Shown here one piece after another: positions 1 to 9,636 of a stretch of 64,000 bases of DNA. The DNA comes from Pseudoalteromonas luteoviolacea NCIMB 1942 (GTDB taxonomy: Bacteria > Pseudomonadota > Gammaproteobacteria > Enterobacterales > Alteromonadaceae), in NCBI RefSeq assembly GCF_001625595.1, contig NZ_AUXT01000007.1, positions 1-64,000 on the forward strand, read 5' to 3'. The translations under genes and the position numbers were made by a program. Each line of letters opens with the position of its first letter. Positions within the stretch are counted from its first letter, which is position 1. The notes beneath the pieces were generated by a model, which was not told the DNA's origin, ran no database searches, and worked only from the letters and a program-made list of their open reading frames with translations.

Positions 1-4
1 GCGC

Positions 5-32
5 ATTATAGGGAGTTCCCAAATTAGTGCAA
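5..32 (-). promoter_or_regulatory. rRNA-type promoter pointing left out of the window
   Basis: Read on the minus strand there is a -35 TTGCAC (27-32), a 16-base spacer and a perfect -10 TATAAT (5-10). It is followed by a GCGC discriminator typical of stringently controlled stable-RNA promoters. An AT-rich stretch at 37-62 sits where an UP element would be. The layout fits the P1-type promoter of an rRNA operon lying just left of the window; the gene itself is not visible. Confidence 0.7.
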
Positions 33-202
33 GCAATTTTTTAATAAAAATGATAAAAACAATTTAACTGCTCAATATGTTGATGTGGCGTCGTTTACAA
101 AGTTGGGCTGCATACGTGCCCTTCTTTAACTCACCTATTTTAAGTTCCCATCAATTAAGTCTAAAATACACCGACTTGTTATATAATAGGAACATTGATT
201 CA

Positions 203-796
203 ATGAAGAAATCAATCTTAGCACTTACCTTACTAACAAGCATAAATGCTTTTGCAACGGAAGATGAACAAAGCAACGTAATCTTTTCTTTAACGGCTGG
301 TTATGTGTTTGGTGGTGACACAGTTGGAGAACTGATATATGAAGATAACGACTCAGAAAGCATTAAAGCGGGTCAAGGTATCATTCTAGGTGGTGGGCTT
401 TGGTATGAGTTCAATTCTAAATGGTCACTAGATGTTAGCGTAAATTATCAAGCTGATACCGCCACTGCAAAGCATGGTGATTTGTCTTTCGAACGACTAG
501 CGTTTAACGCAGTCCCTTACTACAAAATTAATGACTCTTTTTCAGTAGGCTTAGGTCTAGGCGTACACACTGGCGTGGAATTAAGCAACGATTTTGGCTC
601 TAATATTGAATTCAGTAACGAAAGCGCTTTTATTAGCAGCGTCCGCTATCATTTTGAAACTATCTCAGCCGACGTAGAGTTTAGACATACTCGTGTTGAA
701 TACTCAGTAGACCGTATTGGTAGTTCAAACTACTCCCCATATGATGTAACAGTAGACGGAAATAACACCGGATTACTTTTTCACTGGAAATTCTAA
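203..796 (+). CDS. Small outer-membrane beta-barrel protein (OmpA/OmpW-like size)
   Basis: A 197-residue protein with an N-terminal signal peptide (MKKSILALTLLTSINAFA, cleavage near residue 18). Amphipathic beta strands follow, rich in Gly, Tyr and Phe, and it ends in an aromatic residue (WKF), the usual mark of an outer-membrane barrel. I start it at 203 because AGGAA lies at 188-192 and the signal peptide begins there; a longer in-frame start at 77 would put 42 unrelated residues ahead of the signal. It probably forms an 8-strand barrel in the outer membrane, but the ligand or role cannot be told. It stands alone, between the leftward rRNA-type promoter and the 3' end of the ribosomal operon, with which it converges. 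Confidence 0.75.
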   Translation: MKKSILALTLLTSINAFATEDEQSNVIFSLTAGYVFGGDTVGELIYEDNDSESIKAGQGIILGGGLWYEFNSKWSLDVSVNYQADTATAKHGDLSFERLAFNAVPYYKINDSFSVGLGLGVHTGVELSNDFGSNIEFSNESAFISSVRYHFETISADVEFRHTRVEYSVDRIGSSNYSPYDVTVDGNNTGLLFHWKF

Positions 797-847
797 TTAA
801 GCCTGTTGTCATTTGTTCCACCAATTAGTGGGGTATAGAAACAAAAA

Positions 848-867
848 AGCCGAGCTAATGCTCGGCT
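848..867 (-). terminator. Rho-independent terminator of the alpha operon
   Basis: AGCCGAGC (848-855), loop TAAT and GCTCGGCT (860-867) form a perfect 8-bp hairpin. It has T-rich flanks on both sides. On the minus strand the U-tract follows at 848-843, just beyond the rplQ stop. It can also stop the converging barrel gene. Confidence 0.9.
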
Positions 868-887
868 GTTTTGTGTCTTAAAAAGAC

Positions 888-1289
888 TTACTCTGCAGAC
901 TGCGCGTCTTCTTGAACTTCATCAGTCGCAACTGGGCGATCTAGTAGTTCAATATAAGCCATTGGCGCATTGTCACCTGCACGGAAGCCACACTTAAGAA
1001 TTCGAGTGTAACCACCAGGACGATCCGCGAAACGAGGACCGATCTCAGAGAACAATTTACCAACTACTTCTTTATCACGCGTGCGAGCAAACGCTAAACG
1101 ACGATTTGCTACGCTGTCAGTCTTAGCCAGTGTGATTAAAGGCTCAATTACACGGCGCAACTCTTTCGCTTTAGGCAAAGTTGTTTTGATGATTTCGTGC
1201 TTCACCAAAGAACCAGCCATGTTGCTGAACATCGCTTTGCGATGGCTGCTGTTACGGTTTAATTGACGACCACTCTTACGATGGCGCAT
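888..1289 (-). CDS. rplQ: 50S ribosomal protein L17
   Basis: A 133-residue L17 of the large ribosomal subunit, recognised from its opening [20 protein letters not shown] and the conserved GGYTRILK region. It is the last gene of the alpha operon, 38 bases after rpoA, and is followed by the operon terminator. The acidic C-terminal tail after residue 118 ([11 protein letters not shown]) is typical of gammaproteobacterial L17. Confidence 0.98.
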   Translation of the reverse strand: MRHRKSGRQLNRNSSHRKAMFSNMAGSLVKHEIIKTTLPKAKELRRVIEPLITLAKTDSVANRRLAFARTRDKEVVGKLFSEIGPRFADRPGGYTRILKCGFRAGDNAPMAYIELLDRPVATDEVQEDAQSAE

Positions 1290-1327
1290 GACCCTATCCT
1301 TCTAACTAAACTAATATAGTAATCTGA

Positions 1328-2314
1328 TTATTCTGCTAAGCTTGCAGGTGGCCAGTTTTCTAGGCGCATGCCTAGTGATAGACCACGAGAAGCTAGCACA
1401 TCTTTAATCTCTGTTAGAGATTTCTTACCAAGGTTTGGCGTCTTAAGAAGCTCAACCTCAGTACGCTGTACCAGATCACCGATATATTGAATTTGCTCGG
1501 CTTTCAGACAGTTTGCAGAACGTACAGTTAGCTCTAAATCATCAACAGGACGAAGTAGAATCGGATCAAACTCCGGCTTCTCTTCTTTTTCTTCTGGCTC
1601 AGAAACATCACGCAAATCTACAAACGCTTCTAGCTGTTCAGCTAGGATTGTAGATGCACGACGGATCGCTTCTTCAGGATCTAGTGTGCCATTAGTTTCC
1701 ATATCGATAATTAGTTTATCTAAGTCTGTACGCTGCTCAACACGGGCTGATTCAACCGAGTACGCAATACGCTCAACTGGACTGAATGAAGCATCTAGCA
1801 ACAGACGACCAATTGGACGCTCATCGTCATCAGAGGATAAACGACTTGACGCCGGAACATAACCACGACCACGCTCAACACGGATACGCATGCTGATTTC
1901 GCTATTGTCAGCCGTTAAGTGACAAATAACGTGCTCAGGATTAGCAATTGTTACATCGCCGTCGTGCTGGATGTCAGCCGCAGTCACAGGGCCTACACCA
2001 GACTTAGTCAGGGTAAGGAAAACTTCATCTTTACCTTCTAAAGTAACTGCTAGACCTTTAAGGTTTAACAGAATTTCAATGATGTCTTCTTGTACGCCTT
2101 CTTTCGCGCTGTACTCGTGTAATACACCGTCGATCTCTACTTCTGTCACTGCACAACCCGGCATAGACGAAAGAAGAATACGACGTAAAGCATTACCTAA
2201 AGTGTGACCAAAGCCACGCTCTAGAGGCTCTAAAACTACTTTAGAACGGGTTGAGTTGATAGCGTCGATATCGACTAATCTTGGTTTTAGGAATTCGGTT
2301 ACAGAACCCTGCAT
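1328..2314 (-). CDS. rpoA: RNA polymerase alpha subunit
   Basis: A 328-residue alpha subunit. The N-terminal assembly domain begins [16 protein letters not shown] and contains the [20 protein letters not shown] motif used for dimerisation and beta/beta-prime assembly. A charged linker ([13 protein letters not shown]) leads to the C-terminal domain that contacts UP elements and activators, with RSANCLKAE and the [11 protein letters not shown] helix. Length matches E. coli alpha (329). It lies between rpsD (24-base gap) and rplQ in the alpha operon, so subunit supply is tied to ribosomal protein synthesis. Confidence 0.99.
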   Translation of the reverse strand: MQGSVTEFLKPRLVDIDAINSTRSKVVLEPLERGFGHTLGNALRRILLSSMPGCAVTEVEIDGVLHEYSAKEGVQEDIIEILLNLKGLAVTLEGKDEVFLTLTKSGVGPVTAADIQHDGDVTIANPEHVICHLTADNSEISMRIRVERGRGYVPASSRLSSDDDERPIGRLLLDASFSPVERIAYSVESARVEQRTDLDKLIIDMETNGTLDPEEAIRRASTILAEQLEAFVDLRDVSEPEEKEEKPEFDPILLRPVDDLELTVRSANCLKAEQIQYIGDLVQRTEVELLKTPNLGKKSLTEIKDVLASRGLSLGMRLENWPPASLAE

Positions 2315-2338
2315 TTTATCCTCTCTTAACTCTTAACT

Positions 2339-2959
2339 TTACTTCGAGTAAAGTTCGACGATTAGTTGTTCATTAATGTCCGCAGACAGATCAGAACGCT
2401 CAGGTAGGCGCTTGAAAGTACCTTCCATTTTCTTACCGTCAACTTCAATCCAAGTTGGCTTTTCGCGTTGCTCAGCCAACTCTAGAGCAGCGATGATACG
2501 TGCTTGCTTTTTAGACTTCTCACGAATTACTACTACATCTTCAGGAGTAACAACGAAAGAAGGGATATTAACAACACGACCATTAACCATAATCGCTTTG
2601 TGGCTAACTAGCTGACGTGCTTCAGCACGTGTGCTTGCAAAACCCATGCGATATACAACATTGTCTAGACGTTGCTCTAGAAGCTGTAACAAGTTTTCAC
2701 CTGTGTTACCTTTAAGGCGAGCAGCTTCTTTATAATAGTTGCGGAATTGCTTTTCTAATACACCGTAAATACGACGTACTTTTTGCTTTTCACGTAACTG
2801 TAAACCGTAATCAGATAGACGACCTTTACGTGCGCCGTGCTGACCAGGTGCTGTTTCTAGTTTACACTTAGAGTCAATTGCTCTTACGCCGCTTTTAAGG
2901 AACAGGTCAGTACCTTCACGACGACTCAGCTTGAGCTTAGGGCCCAAATATCTTGCCAT
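2339..2959 (-). CDS. rpsD: 30S ribosomal protein S4
   Basis: A 206-residue S4, the primary 16S rRNA-binding protein that nucleates the small-subunit body. It carries the [19 protein letters not shown] start and the S4 RNA-binding domain from about residue 95 ([26 protein letters not shown]). In E. coli S4 is also the translational repressor of the alpha operon. The leader it would bind is recognisable here upstream of rpsM at 3739-3815. No zinc cysteine cluster is present, so this is the C-minus form. Confidence 0.98.
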   Translation of the reverse strand: MARYLGPKLKLSRREGTDLFLKSGVRAIDSKCKLETAPGQHGARKGRLSDYGLQLREKQKVRRIYGVLEKQFRNYYKEAARLKGNTGENLLQLLEQRLDNVVYRMGFASTRAEARQLVSHKAIMVNGRVVNIPSFVVTPEDVVVIREKSKKQARIIAALELAEQREKPTWIEVDGKKMEGTFKRLPERSDLSADINEQLIVELYSK

Positions 2960-2981
2960 GTTATTTCTCCTAACCTATTAA

Positions 2982-3368
2982 TTATACGCGACGTTTCTTC
3001 GGTGGACGACAACCATTATGAGGGATTGGCGTCACGTCAGTGATATTAGTGATACGGAAACCAGCAGCATTCAATGCACGCACAGCAGACTCACGGCCTG
3101 GACCTGGACCTTTTATGAATACTTCTAGGTTCTTAAGACCGTACTCTTGTGCAGCTATACCTGCGCGCTCAGCAGCGACCTGTGCAGCGAACGGAGTAGA
3201 TTTACGAGAACCACGGAAACCTGAACCACCCGCAGTCGCCCAAGAAAGAGCATTACCTTGACGGTCAGTGATGGTCACAATAGTGTTGTTGAAAGAAGCA
3301 TGAACATGAGCCATACCGTCAACAACTTGCTTTTTGACCTTTTTACGACGAATTGGTGCTTTTGCCAT
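2982..3368 (-). CDS. rpsK: 30S ribosomal protein S11
   Basis: A 128-residue S11 of the small-subunit platform. Landmarks are [18 protein letters not shown] and the terminal [15 protein letters not shown]. It sits 13 bases after rpsM and 22 before rpsD, within the alpha operon. Length is normal. Confidence 0.98.
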   Translation of the reverse strand: MAKAPIRRKKVKKQVVDGMAHVHASFNNTIVTITDRQGNALSWATAGGSGFRGSRKSTPFAAQVAAERAGIAAQEYGLKNLEVFIKGPGPGRESAVRALNAAGFRITNITDVTPIPHNGCRPPKKRRV

Positions 3369-3381
3369 AACTTACCCCACC

Positions 3382-3738
3382 TTATTTCTTGATAGGCTTG
3401 CGAGGACCCTTACGAGTACGCGCGTTAGTCTTAGTACGTTGACCACGTAGTGGCAACGAACGACGGTGACGTAAGCCACGGAAACAACCAAGGTCCATAA
3501 GACGCTTGATGTTTAGTGTTACTTCACGACGAAGATCACCTTCAACAGTGTACTTGCCAACTTCTTCACGAAGGATGTCAAGAGTTTCGTCATTTAAATC
3601 GCCGATTTTAGTAGTTTCAGCGATACCTGTCGCAGCTAAGATCGCCTTAGCGCGAGTTTTACCTACACCATAGATGCTTGTTAAACCGATAACAGCATGC
3701 TTATGGTCAGGAACGTTAATGCCTGCGATACGGGCCAC
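3382..3738 (-). CDS. rpsM: 30S ribosomal protein S13 (GTG start)
   Basis: A 118-residue S13 at the head of the small subunit, contacting the tRNAs and 23S rRNA; the C-terminal tail is basic ([16 protein letters not shown]). I start at the GTG at 3738, giving [15 protein letters not shown]. The AGGAG sequence lies 8 bases before that GTG but only 2 before the in-frame ATG two codons upstream. E. coli rpsM also uses a GTG, embedded in the S4-binding alpha leader. First gene of the alpha operon proper. Confidence 0.95.
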   Translation of the reverse strand: MARIAGINVPDHKHAVIGLTSIYGVGKTRAKAILAATGIAETTKIGDLNDETLDILREEVGKYTVEGDLRREVTLNIKRLMDLGCFRGLRHRRSLPLRGQRTKTNARTRKGPRKPIKK

Positions 3739-3815
3739 TAACATATCTCCTATAAATAAACCTGATTATCATCTTGCTGGAAAGCCCGTATAGGATACCC
3801 AACCGACACTCAAGT
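3739..3815 (-). promoter_or_regulatory. Alpha operon leader (S4-binding pseudoknot)
   Basis: The minus strand upstream of rpsM contains GTATCCTATACGGGCTTTCC followed by AGCAAGATG, an AT-rich stretch and AGGAG. This closely matches what I recall of the E. coli alpha leader (GAGTATCC..ACGGGCTTTTCAGC..). In E. coli S4 binds the nested pseudoknot here and traps the ribosome at the rpsM start (Rfam alpha_RBS class). The match was made by eye, not by a covariance search. Confidence 0.75.
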
Positions 3816-3828
3816 TTTACCAATGAAA

Positions 3829-3853
3829 CAGGCTAAGTAAACTACTTAGCCTG
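3829..3853 (-). terminator. Hairpin between rpmJ and rpsM
   Basis: CAGGCTAAGTA (3829-3839) and TACTTAGCCTG (3843-3853) form a perfect 11-bp stem with a 3-base loop. It lies just after rpmJ on the minus strand and is followed by TTTCATT, a poor U-tract. It may be a leaky terminator or processing site separating the spc and alpha transcripts. Confidence 0.55.
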
Positions 3854-3867
3854 CACGACTAGATTTC

Positions 3868-3981
3868 TTAGCCTTGCCTTTGCTTGTGCTTAGGCTCACT
3901 GCAGATCACACGTACTACACCAGCACGTTTGATAACTTTACAGTTACGGCAAATTTTCTTAACGGAAGCACGTACTTTCAT
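3868..3981 (-). CDS. rpmJ: 50S ribosomal protein L36
   Basis: A 37-residue L36 starting [19 protein letters not shown]. It has the CxxC..C..H zinc ribbon (C11, C14, C27, H32) intact, so this is the zinc-binding form rather than the zinc-independent paralogue. It lies 21 bases downstream of secY and closes the spc operon. Confidence 0.95.
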   Translation of the reverse strand: MKVRASVKKICRNCKVIKRAGVVRVICSEPKHKQRQG

Positions 3982-4002
3982 AACTCAACTCCGTAACAGA
4001 CC

Positions 4003-5331
4003 CTATCGGCCGTAGCCTTTAAGGTTTGCTTTTTTCAGCACAGAATCATATTGATGAGACATCAAATGAGTCTGTACTTGTGCCATAAAGTCCATGATAA
4101 CAACAACGATAATCAAAATTGATGTACCGCCGAAGTAGAATGGCGTTTGCCATGCCATGGTCATAAACTCGGGCACCAGACAGATAAAGGTAATGTACAT
4201 TGCACCTGCCAATGTCAGGCGTGTCATCACTTTATCAATGTATTTAGACGTCTGCTCACCTGGGCGAATGCCTGGAATAAATGCGCCAGATTTTTTCAAG
4301 TTATCTGCTGTCTCACGAGGGTTAAATACCAACGCCGTATAGAAGAAGCAGAAGAAAATAATCGCAGCTGCTAGTACCATTGCATATAGAGGTTGACCCG
4401 GGGTCAACACCGCTGAAACTGCTTGTAGAGCATCAGCTAATGGACCTTCACCTTGGCCGAACCAGCTTGCAATTGTACCAGGGAACAGAATGATGCTACT
4501 AGCAAATATTGGTGGAATAACCCCTGCCATGTTAACTTTTAATGGTAGGTGTGTACTTTGCGCTGCAAAAACCTGACGGCCTTGCTGACGTTTAGCATAG
4601 TTAACAACGATACGACGTTGACCACGCTCAAAGAAAACTACCAAATAAGTTACCGCAACAACGATAAACGCAATAAGTGCTAAGATAAAGACATTCAAAT
4701 CGCCTTGGCGCGCCATTTCTGCTGTCGAACCGATTGCAGACGGCAGGTTAGCTACAATACCAACAAATATCAGTACAGAGATACCGTTACCGATACCACG
4801 TTCTGTAATTTGTTCGCCCAGCCACATTAGGAACATGGTGCCAGTTACTAAACTCACAACTGCTGTGAAGTAGAAACCGAAACCAGGATTTACAACTAAT
4901 CCATCCATCATATTTGGAAGGTTAGTCGCAATACCTACTGACTGAATAGTAGCAAGCACGAGCGTACCGTAACGCGTGTACTGGCTAATTTTCTTACGCC
5001 CTTGTTCCCCTTCTTTCTTAAGCTCTATCATCGCAGGATGTATGTGCGTTAATAGCTGCATAATAATTGAAGCTGAAATGTAAGGCATAATACCTAGCGC
5101 AAGTACAGATGCACGCTCAAGCGCACCACCACTGAACATGTTAAACATGGCAAAGATGGTGCCCTTTTGTTGCTCGAAGAACTCGGCAAGTACAGCGGCG
5201 TCAATCCCAGGGATAGGCACGAATGAACCTAAACGGTAAATAATGATGGCACCCAATACAAACAGTAAACGGCGCTTCAACTCCGCAAGCCCACTTTGTG
5301 CGCTTTGCATATCTTGACCTGGTTTAGCCAT
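4003..5331 (-). CDS. secY: Protein translocase subunit SecY
   Basis: A 442-residue core channel protein of the Sec translocon. Ten membrane-spanning segments are readable, from [21 protein letters not shown] near residue 23 to the last near residue 405. The plug region follows TM1 ([25 protein letters not shown]). It makes the lateral-gated pore with SecE and SecG. It is the only non-ribosomal spc gene, 11 bases after rplO. Confidence 0.99.
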   Translation of the reverse strand: MAKPGQDMQSAQSGLAELKRRLLFVLGAIIIYRLGSFVPIPGIDAAVLAEFFEQQKGTIFAMFNMFSGGALERASVLALGIMPYISASIIMQLLTHIHPAMIELKKEGEQGRKKISQYTRYGTLVLATIQSVGIATNLPNMMDGLVVNPGFGFYFTAVVSLVTGTMFLMWLGEQITERGIGNGISVLIFVGIVANLPSAIGSTAEMARQGDLNVFILALIAFIVVAVTYLVVFFERGQRRIVVNYAKRQQGRQVFAAQSTHLPLKVNMAGVIPPIFASSIILFPGTIASWFGQGEGPLADALQAVSAVLTPGQPLYAMVLAAAIIFFCFFYTALVFNPRETADNLKKSGAFIPGIRPGEQTSKYIDKVMTRLTLAGAMYITFICLVPEFMTMAWQTPFYFGGTSILIIVVVIMDFMAQVQTHLMSHQYDSVLKKANLKGYGR

Positions 5332-5342
5332 AGTGTACTTCC

Positions 5343-5777
5343 TTAGTCTTCTACCTTGCCTCCGGCAGCTTCGATAGCTTCGCGAGCACCTTTAGACACT
5401 TTAATGCCTTTAACAGTAACTGCGCGTGAAACTTCGCCAGATTTAACAACTTTAACGAACTGAACGTTCTTCTTAACGATACCAGCTGCTTGTAGTGTGC
5501 TTAGCTCTACCACGTCGCCTTCAACCTTCGCGATTTCGAAAAGGTTAACTTCAGCAGATACTAGTGATTTGCGTGAAGTGAAGCCAAACTTTGGTAGACG
5601 GCGTTGCATAGGCATTTGACCGCCTTCAAAACCAACACGTACTTTACCGCCAGAACGCGACTTTTGACCTTTGTGACCACGGCCACCAGTCTTACCAAGA
5701 CCAGAACCGATACCACGACCAACGCGCTTACCAGCAGTTTTTGAACCTGCAGCAGGAGAAAGTGTATTCAATTGCAT
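5343..5777 (-). CDS. rplO: 50S ribosomal protein L15
   Basis: A 144-residue L15, with the glycine-rich extended N-terminus ([23 protein letters not shown]) that threads into 23S rRNA. The start is placed at the ATG giving MQLNTLSPA, with GAGGG about 9 bases upstream. The longer TTG-initiated reading would overlap the rpmD stop. It is followed closely by secY, as in the usual spc order. Confidence 0.97.
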   Translation of the reverse strand: MQLNTLSPAAGSKTAGKRVGRGIGSGLGKTGGRGHKGQKSRSGGKVRVGFEGGQMPMQRRLPKFGFTSRKSLVSAEVNLFEIAKVEGDVVELSTLQAAGIVKKNVQFVKVVKSGEVSRAVTVKGIKVSKGAREAIEAAGGKVED

Positions 5778-5781
5778 CGAA

Positions 5782-5961
5782 TTAGCCCTCAACCTTAACC
5801 ATGTAAGAAACTTGGTTGATCATACCACGTACTGCTGGCGTATCTTCTAGCTCAACAGTATGGTTGATACGACGTAAACCAAGGCCACGTAATGTAGCTT
5901 TATGCTTCGGTAAACGACCGATTGAGCTACGTACTTGTGTTACTTTAACTGTGTTTGCCAT
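5782..5961 (-). CDS. rpmD: 50S ribosomal protein L30
   Basis: A 59-residue L30, reading [20 protein letters not shown] at the start and ending YMVKVEG. It lies between rpsE (6-base gap) and rplO (4-base gap), its standard spc position. Both start and stop were read directly from the minus strand. Confidence 0.96.
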   Translation of the reverse strand: MANTVKVTQVRSSIGRLPKHKATLRGLGLRRINHTVELEDTPAVRGMINQVSYMVKVEG

Positions 5962-5967
5962 GGTTTC

Positions 5968-6474
5968 TTACCCCAAGATTTCATCTACGCTAAGACCACG
6001 TTTCGCAGCGATTCCCTCTGGAGAGTTCATGTTCTCTAGAGCAGAAATTGTTGCGCGAACGATGTTGATCGGGTTAGTAGAACCGTATGCTTTTGAAAGT
6101 ACGTTCTGTACACCAGCAACTTCTAGTACTGCACGCATCGCACCACCGGCGATGATACCTGTACCTTCTGATGCAGGCTGCATGTACACTTTAGAACCCG
6201 CGTGGCGACCCTTAATTGGGTGCTGTAGCGTGTGACCGTTAAGATCAACATTTACCATGTTACGACGCGCTTTTTCCATTGCTTTTTGAATAGCAGCTGG
6301 AACTTCACGTGCTTTACCGTAACCAAAACCTACTTTACCTGCGCCATCACCAACTACAGTTAGTGCAGTGAAGCTAAAGATACGACCACCTTTAACCACT
6401 TTAGACACACGGTTTACCGCGATTAGCTTTTCAGCCAAATCAGGCTGTTGTTGCTTTGCTTCTACGTTAGCCAT
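5968..6474 (-). CDS. rpsE: 30S ribosomal protein S5
   Basis: A 168-residue S5, involved in decoding accuracy and mRNA unwinding at the entry pore. Landmarks are the double-stranded RNA-binding-like N-terminal domain ([28 protein letters not shown] segment) and the [19 protein letters not shown] loop. It lies 9 bases after rplR. Confidence 0.98.
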   Translation of the reverse strand: MANVEAKQQQPDLAEKLIAVNRVSKVVKGGRIFSFTALTVVGDGAGKVGFGYGKAREVPAAIQKAMEKARRNMVNVDLNGHTLQHPIKGRHAGSKVYMQPASEGTGIIAGGAMRAVLEVAGVQNVLSKAYGSTNPINIVRATISALENMNSPEGIAAKRGLSVDEILG

Positions 6475-6483
6475 TGTCTACTC

Positions 6484-6834
6484 CTAGAATTGCAGACCGG
6501 CTTCACGCGCTGCATCAGCAAGCGCCTTCACACGGCCGTGATATTTAAAGCCACTGCGGTCAAAAGCAAGCTTTTCGATGCCTTTGTCTGCCGCGCGTTC
6601 AGCAACTGCTTTACCAACTGCTTGAGCAGCTTCGATGTTGCCAGTGCCTTTAACTGTTTCAGCAATTGCTTTTTCAACAGTAGAAGCAGCAGCCAGTACA
6701 TTACCCTCAACGTTTACGATTTGAGCGTAGATGTGACGTGGCGTGCGGTGGATAACAAGACGTGTTGTGCCTTGTTCGATAATATTTCTACGAGTGCGCT
6801 TAGCACGACGTAGACGAGCTGTTTTCTTATCCAT
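6484..6834 (-). CDS. rplR: 50S ribosomal protein L18
   Basis: A 116-residue L18, binding 5S rRNA in the central protuberance. It has the basic N-terminus [18 protein letters not shown] and the C-terminal [24 protein letters not shown] signature. Standard spc position between rplF and rpsE. Confidence 0.98.
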   Translation of the reverse strand: MDKKTARLRRAKRTRRNIIEQGTTRLVIHRTPRHIYAQIVNVEGNVLAAASTVEKAIAETVKGTGNIEAAQAVGKAVAERAADKGIEKLAFDRSGFKYHGRVKALADAAREAGLQF

Positions 6835-6843
6835 CGTCTTACC

Positions 6844-7374
6844 TTACTTCTTCTTAGCCTCTTTACGACGCACGTGCTCATCAGCGTAACGTACACCTTT
6901 ACCTTTATAAGGCTCTGGTTCACGGTATGAGCGGATGTTAGCAGCAGTTTGACCAACAAGCTGCTTGTCTGCGCCTTTAACAACGATTTCAGTTTGGCTT
7001 GGAGCTTCGATTGTGATACCCGCTGGGATCTCGAAGTTCACCGGGTGTGAGAAGCCAAGAGTTAAGTCTAAAACTTTACCCTTAACTGCAGCACGGTAAC
7101 CAACACCTACTAGTTGTAGTTTCTTTTCAAAACCTTCGTTAACGCCGATGATCATGTTGTTGATCAGAGCGCGTGCTGTACCTGCTTGAGCCCAAGCATT
7201 TGCTACTTCACGAGGAGATGTAGTGATAACGCTGTCGTTAAGAACAACTTCAACTGCGTCGTTAAGAACGCGAGTCAATTCACCGTTTTTACCTTTAACT
7301 TTGATTTCCTGGCCGTTAATTGCAACTTCAACACCGGCAGGAACAGCAATAGGAGCCTTCGCAATACGAGACAT
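6844..7374 (-). CDS. rplF: 50S ribosomal protein L6
   Basis: A 176-residue L6 beside the factor-binding site. Two similar alpha/beta domains are seen, and the C-terminal signature [24 protein letters not shown] is present. It lies 13 bases after rpsH and 9 before rplR. Confidence 0.98.
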   Translation of the reverse strand: MSRIAKAPIAVPAGVEVAINGQEIKVKGKNGELTRVLNDAVEVVLNDSVITTSPREVANAWAQAGTARALINNMIIGVNEGFEKKLQLVGVGYRAAVKGKVLDLTLGFSHPVNFEIPAGITIEAPSQTEIVVKGADKQLVGQTAANIRSYREPEPYKGKGVRYADEHVRRKEAKKK

Positions 7375-7387
7375 AGTTCCCCTCCGA

Positions 7388-7780
7388 TTAAGCTACAAAG
7401 CCAATGATTTCACCACCAACACCAGCGGTACGCGCAGCGCGGTCTGTCATCAGGCCTTTAGAAGTTGATACGATTGCGATACCTAGACCACCCATTACCT
7501 TCGGTAATTCGTCACGTTTCTTATAGATACGTAGACCAGGGCGGCTAACACGCTGGATGCTTTCGATAACAGCTTTGCCTTCGAAGTACTTAAGTTCGAT
7601 AGTCAATTCTGCTTTTACGTCACCTGATACTGAATAACCAGTGATGAAACCTTCGTTTTTCAGTACGTCAGCAACAGCTACTTTCAGCTTTGAAGTTGGC
7701 ATAGTTACTGATACCTTCTTCGCAGACTGACCGTTACGGATGCGTGTAAACAAATCCGCGATTGGATCTTGCAAGCTCAT
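7388..7780 (-). CDS. rpsH: 30S ribosomal protein S8
   Basis: A 130-residue S8, starting [18 protein letters not shown] and ending [10 protein letters not shown]. It binds 16S helix 21. In E. coli it also represses the spc operon through a similar RNA fold near the start of rplE; I could not pick out that fold here by eye. Confidence 0.98.
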   Translation of the reverse strand: MSLQDPIADLFTRIRNGQSAKKVSVTMPTSKLKVAVADVLKNEGFITGYSVSGDVKAELTIELKYFEGKAVIESIQRVSRPGLRIYKKRDELPKVMGGLGIAIVSTSKGLMTDRAARTAGVGGEIIGFVA

Positions 7781-7800
7781 GTCTTACTCCCGTGATTCTA

Positions 7801-8106
7801 TTACCAAGAAGCCTTTTTAAGGCCAGGAATTTCACCGCGCATAGCTGCTTCGCGAACTTTGATACGGCTTAAGCCGAACTTGCGAAGGTAACCATGTGGG
7901 CGGCCCGTAATGTTACAACGATTACGTTGACGTGAAGGGCTAGAATCACGCGGTAAAGACTGAAGCTTTAATACCGCGTCCCAACGCTCGTCATCTGATG
8001 TATTAACATCGCTGATGATAGCTTTAAGTGAAGCACGCTTTTCTGCGTACTGTGCAACTAACTTAGCGCGTTTTACGTCACGCGCTTTCATTGAATTCTT
8101 TGCCAT
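7801..8106 (-). CDS. rpsN: 30S ribosomal protein S14
   Basis: A 101-residue S14 of the long, zinc-free type. It lacks CxxC pairs, unlike the short zinc-ribbon form, and ends [24 protein letters not shown]. It assembles late into the small-subunit head. Located between rplE and rpsH. Confidence 0.98.
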   Translation of the reverse strand: MAKNSMKARDVKRAKLVAQYAEKRASLKAIISDVNTSDDERWDAVLKLQSLPRDSSPSRQRNRCNITGRPHGYLRKFGLSRIKVREAAMRGEIPGLKKASW

Positions 8107-8116
8107 AACCCTACCC

Positions 8117-8656
8117 TTACTTTTTGAATGGGAAGTTGAACGCTTCTAACAACGCACGGCCTTCATCATCTGTTTTCGCAGAAGTAGTGATTGTGATATC
8201 CATACCGCGAACACGGTCTACTTTATCATAATCAATTTCTGGGAAGATGATTTGCTCACGTACGCCCATAGAGTAGTTACCGCGACCGTCAAAAGACTTT
8301 GCGCTAACACCGCGGAAGTCACGAATACGTGGCATCGCGATTGAGACTAAACGCTCAAGGAAATCCCACATACGCTCGCCGCGTAGGGTTACTTTACAGC
8401 CAATTGGGTAACCTTCACGGATCTTAAAGCCAGCAACTGATTTGCGAGCTTTAGTCACAAGAGGTTTTTGACCAGAGATAGCTTCTAGGTCTGCAACAGC
8501 ATTTTCTAGAATTTTCTTGTCATTTAGGGCTTCGCCCACACCCATATTAAGTGTGATCTTTTCGATCTGAGGGACTTGCATGACAGAGCTGTAACCGAAC
8601 TTTTCAAAAAGCTCTTTTACTACTTTGTCTTTGTACACTTCATGCAGTTTCGCCAT
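8117..8656 (-). CDS. rplE: 50S ribosomal protein L5
   Basis: A 179-residue L5, which binds 5S rRNA and contacts P-site tRNA and S13. Landmarks are [11 protein letters not shown] near residue 33 and the [26 protein letters not shown] stretch. It lies 15 bases after rplX. Confidence 0.98.
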   Translation of the reverse strand: MAKLHEVYKDKVVKELFEKFGYSSVMQVPQIEKITLNMGVGEALNDKKILENAVADLEAISGQKPLVTKARKSVAGFKIREGYPIGCKVTLRGERMWDFLERLVSIAMPRIRDFRGVSAKSFDGRGNYSMGVREQIIFPEIDYDKVDRVRGMDITITTSAKTDDEGRALLEAFNFPFKK

Positions 8657-8671
8657 CGTCTACTCCAACTA

Positions 8672-8986
8672 TTAAATAGTTTTGCCAGTAGACTTGAAGA
8701 AACGGACTTTTTTACCGTCTTCAAATCTAAAACCAACACGATCTGCTTTGCCAGTTTCGGCATTGAAAATCGCAATATTTGATACGTCTACTGACGCTTC
8801 TTTCTCAACAATTCCGCCAGCTTGCTGTAGTTGTGGTACAGGCTTCTGGTGTTTCTTGATGATGTTGACGCCTTCAACAAATACACGACCAGTTTCAGTT
8901 ACAACTGAAAGCACTTTACCGCGCTTACCTTTGTCTTTACCGGCTAGTACGATTACTTCGTCATCACGACGGATTTTTGCTGCCAT
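8672..8986 (-). CDS. rplX: 50S ribosomal protein L24
   Basis: A 104-residue L24, an early assembly protein near the exit tunnel. The KOW motif is near the start ([21 protein letters not shown]). It follows rplN by 10 bases, standard spc order. Confidence 0.98.
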   Translation of the reverse strand: MAAKIRRDDEVIVLAGKDKGKRGKVLSVVTETGRVFVEGVNIIKKHQKPVPQLQQAGGIVEKEASVDVSNIAIFNAETGKADRVGFRFEDGKKVRFFKSTGKTI

Positions 8987-8996
8987 GATCGACTCC

Positions 8997-9365
8997 TTAT
9001 AGTACTTCTGGTGCTAGTGAAACGATCTTCATGAACTTCTCAGTACGTAGTTCACGAGTCACAGGGCCGAAGATACGAGTACCAATTGGCTGATGGCTAT
9101 CATTTAAGATAACAGCCGCATTGCTATCGAAACGGATTAAAGAGCCGTCTGGACGACGAACGCCTTTCTTAGTACGCACTACTACTGCGTTTTTAACATC
9201 ACCTTTCTTCACTTTACCGCGAGGAATTGCTTCTTTAACAGAAACTTTAATGATGTCACCAACACGCGCATAGCGACGGTGCGAACCACCAAGGACTTTA
9301 ATACACTGCACTTTGCGAGCGCCGCTGTTATCAGCAACGTCCAGCTGAGTTTGCATTTGGATCAT
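8997..9365 (-). CDS. rplN: 50S ribosomal protein L14
   Basis: A 122-residue L14, contacting 16S rRNA in an intersubunit bridge. It starts [21 protein letters not shown] and has the GxxIxVSVKEA segment. It is the first gene of the spc operon. Upstream there is no rpsQ/rpmC/rplP; after a 271-base gap comes a polysaccharide deacetylase on the same strand. Confidence 0.98.
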   Translation of the reverse strand: MIQMQTQLDVADNSGARKVQCIKVLGGSHRRYARVGDIIKVSVKEAIPRGKVKKGDVKNAVVVRTKKGVRRPDGSLIRFDSNAAVILNDSHQPIGTRIFGPVTRELRTEKFMKIVSLAPEVL

Positions 9366-9473
9366 TGTATATGCTCCGGTGTAGTTAAAATTTACCTAGA
9401 TTTTGTATAAAACCTAAGCATTTAGATTAATTTCCACTCAAAAAACGAGGCTTTCGTCTTTCAAGGGCGGGGA

Positions 9474-9479
9474 ATTGTA
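9474..9479 (-). promoter_or_regulatory. Probable spc operon -10 element and leader
   Basis: On the minus strand TACAAT (9474-9479) is followed by a C-rich discriminator (TCCCCGCCC), as in growth-rate-controlled ribosomal promoters. The -35 region is poor (TATCTT at 17 bases). A start near 9467 would give a leader of about 100 bases. That leader holds a short hairpin (about 9441-9460) with a T-tract, possibly an attenuator or a remnant of the preceding gene's terminator. Nothing else is seen between 9366 and 9636. Confidence 0.45.
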
Positions 9480-9636
9480 ACAGCAAAATCCAGCCAAAGA
9501 TAGTTCAATTTTTAATTAATTTTATCTACCTATGGTGTCCTACTTGTTCACCCTACTTCATATGGGGGCGGCAAAAAACAATTCAAGAGTTAGCTACAAA
9601 AGCCAACCTTATGACTCAGTTCAAAAAACCACCAAC

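Noticed and set aside
5816..6235. 139-codon ORF opposite rpmD/rpsE
   Set aside because: Antisense shadow of strongly conserved ribosomal genes.
6528..6983. Leucine- and lysine-rich ORFs in other frames of rplR/rplF
   Set aside because: Same-strand shadow frames with repetitive composition produced by the ribosomal codons.
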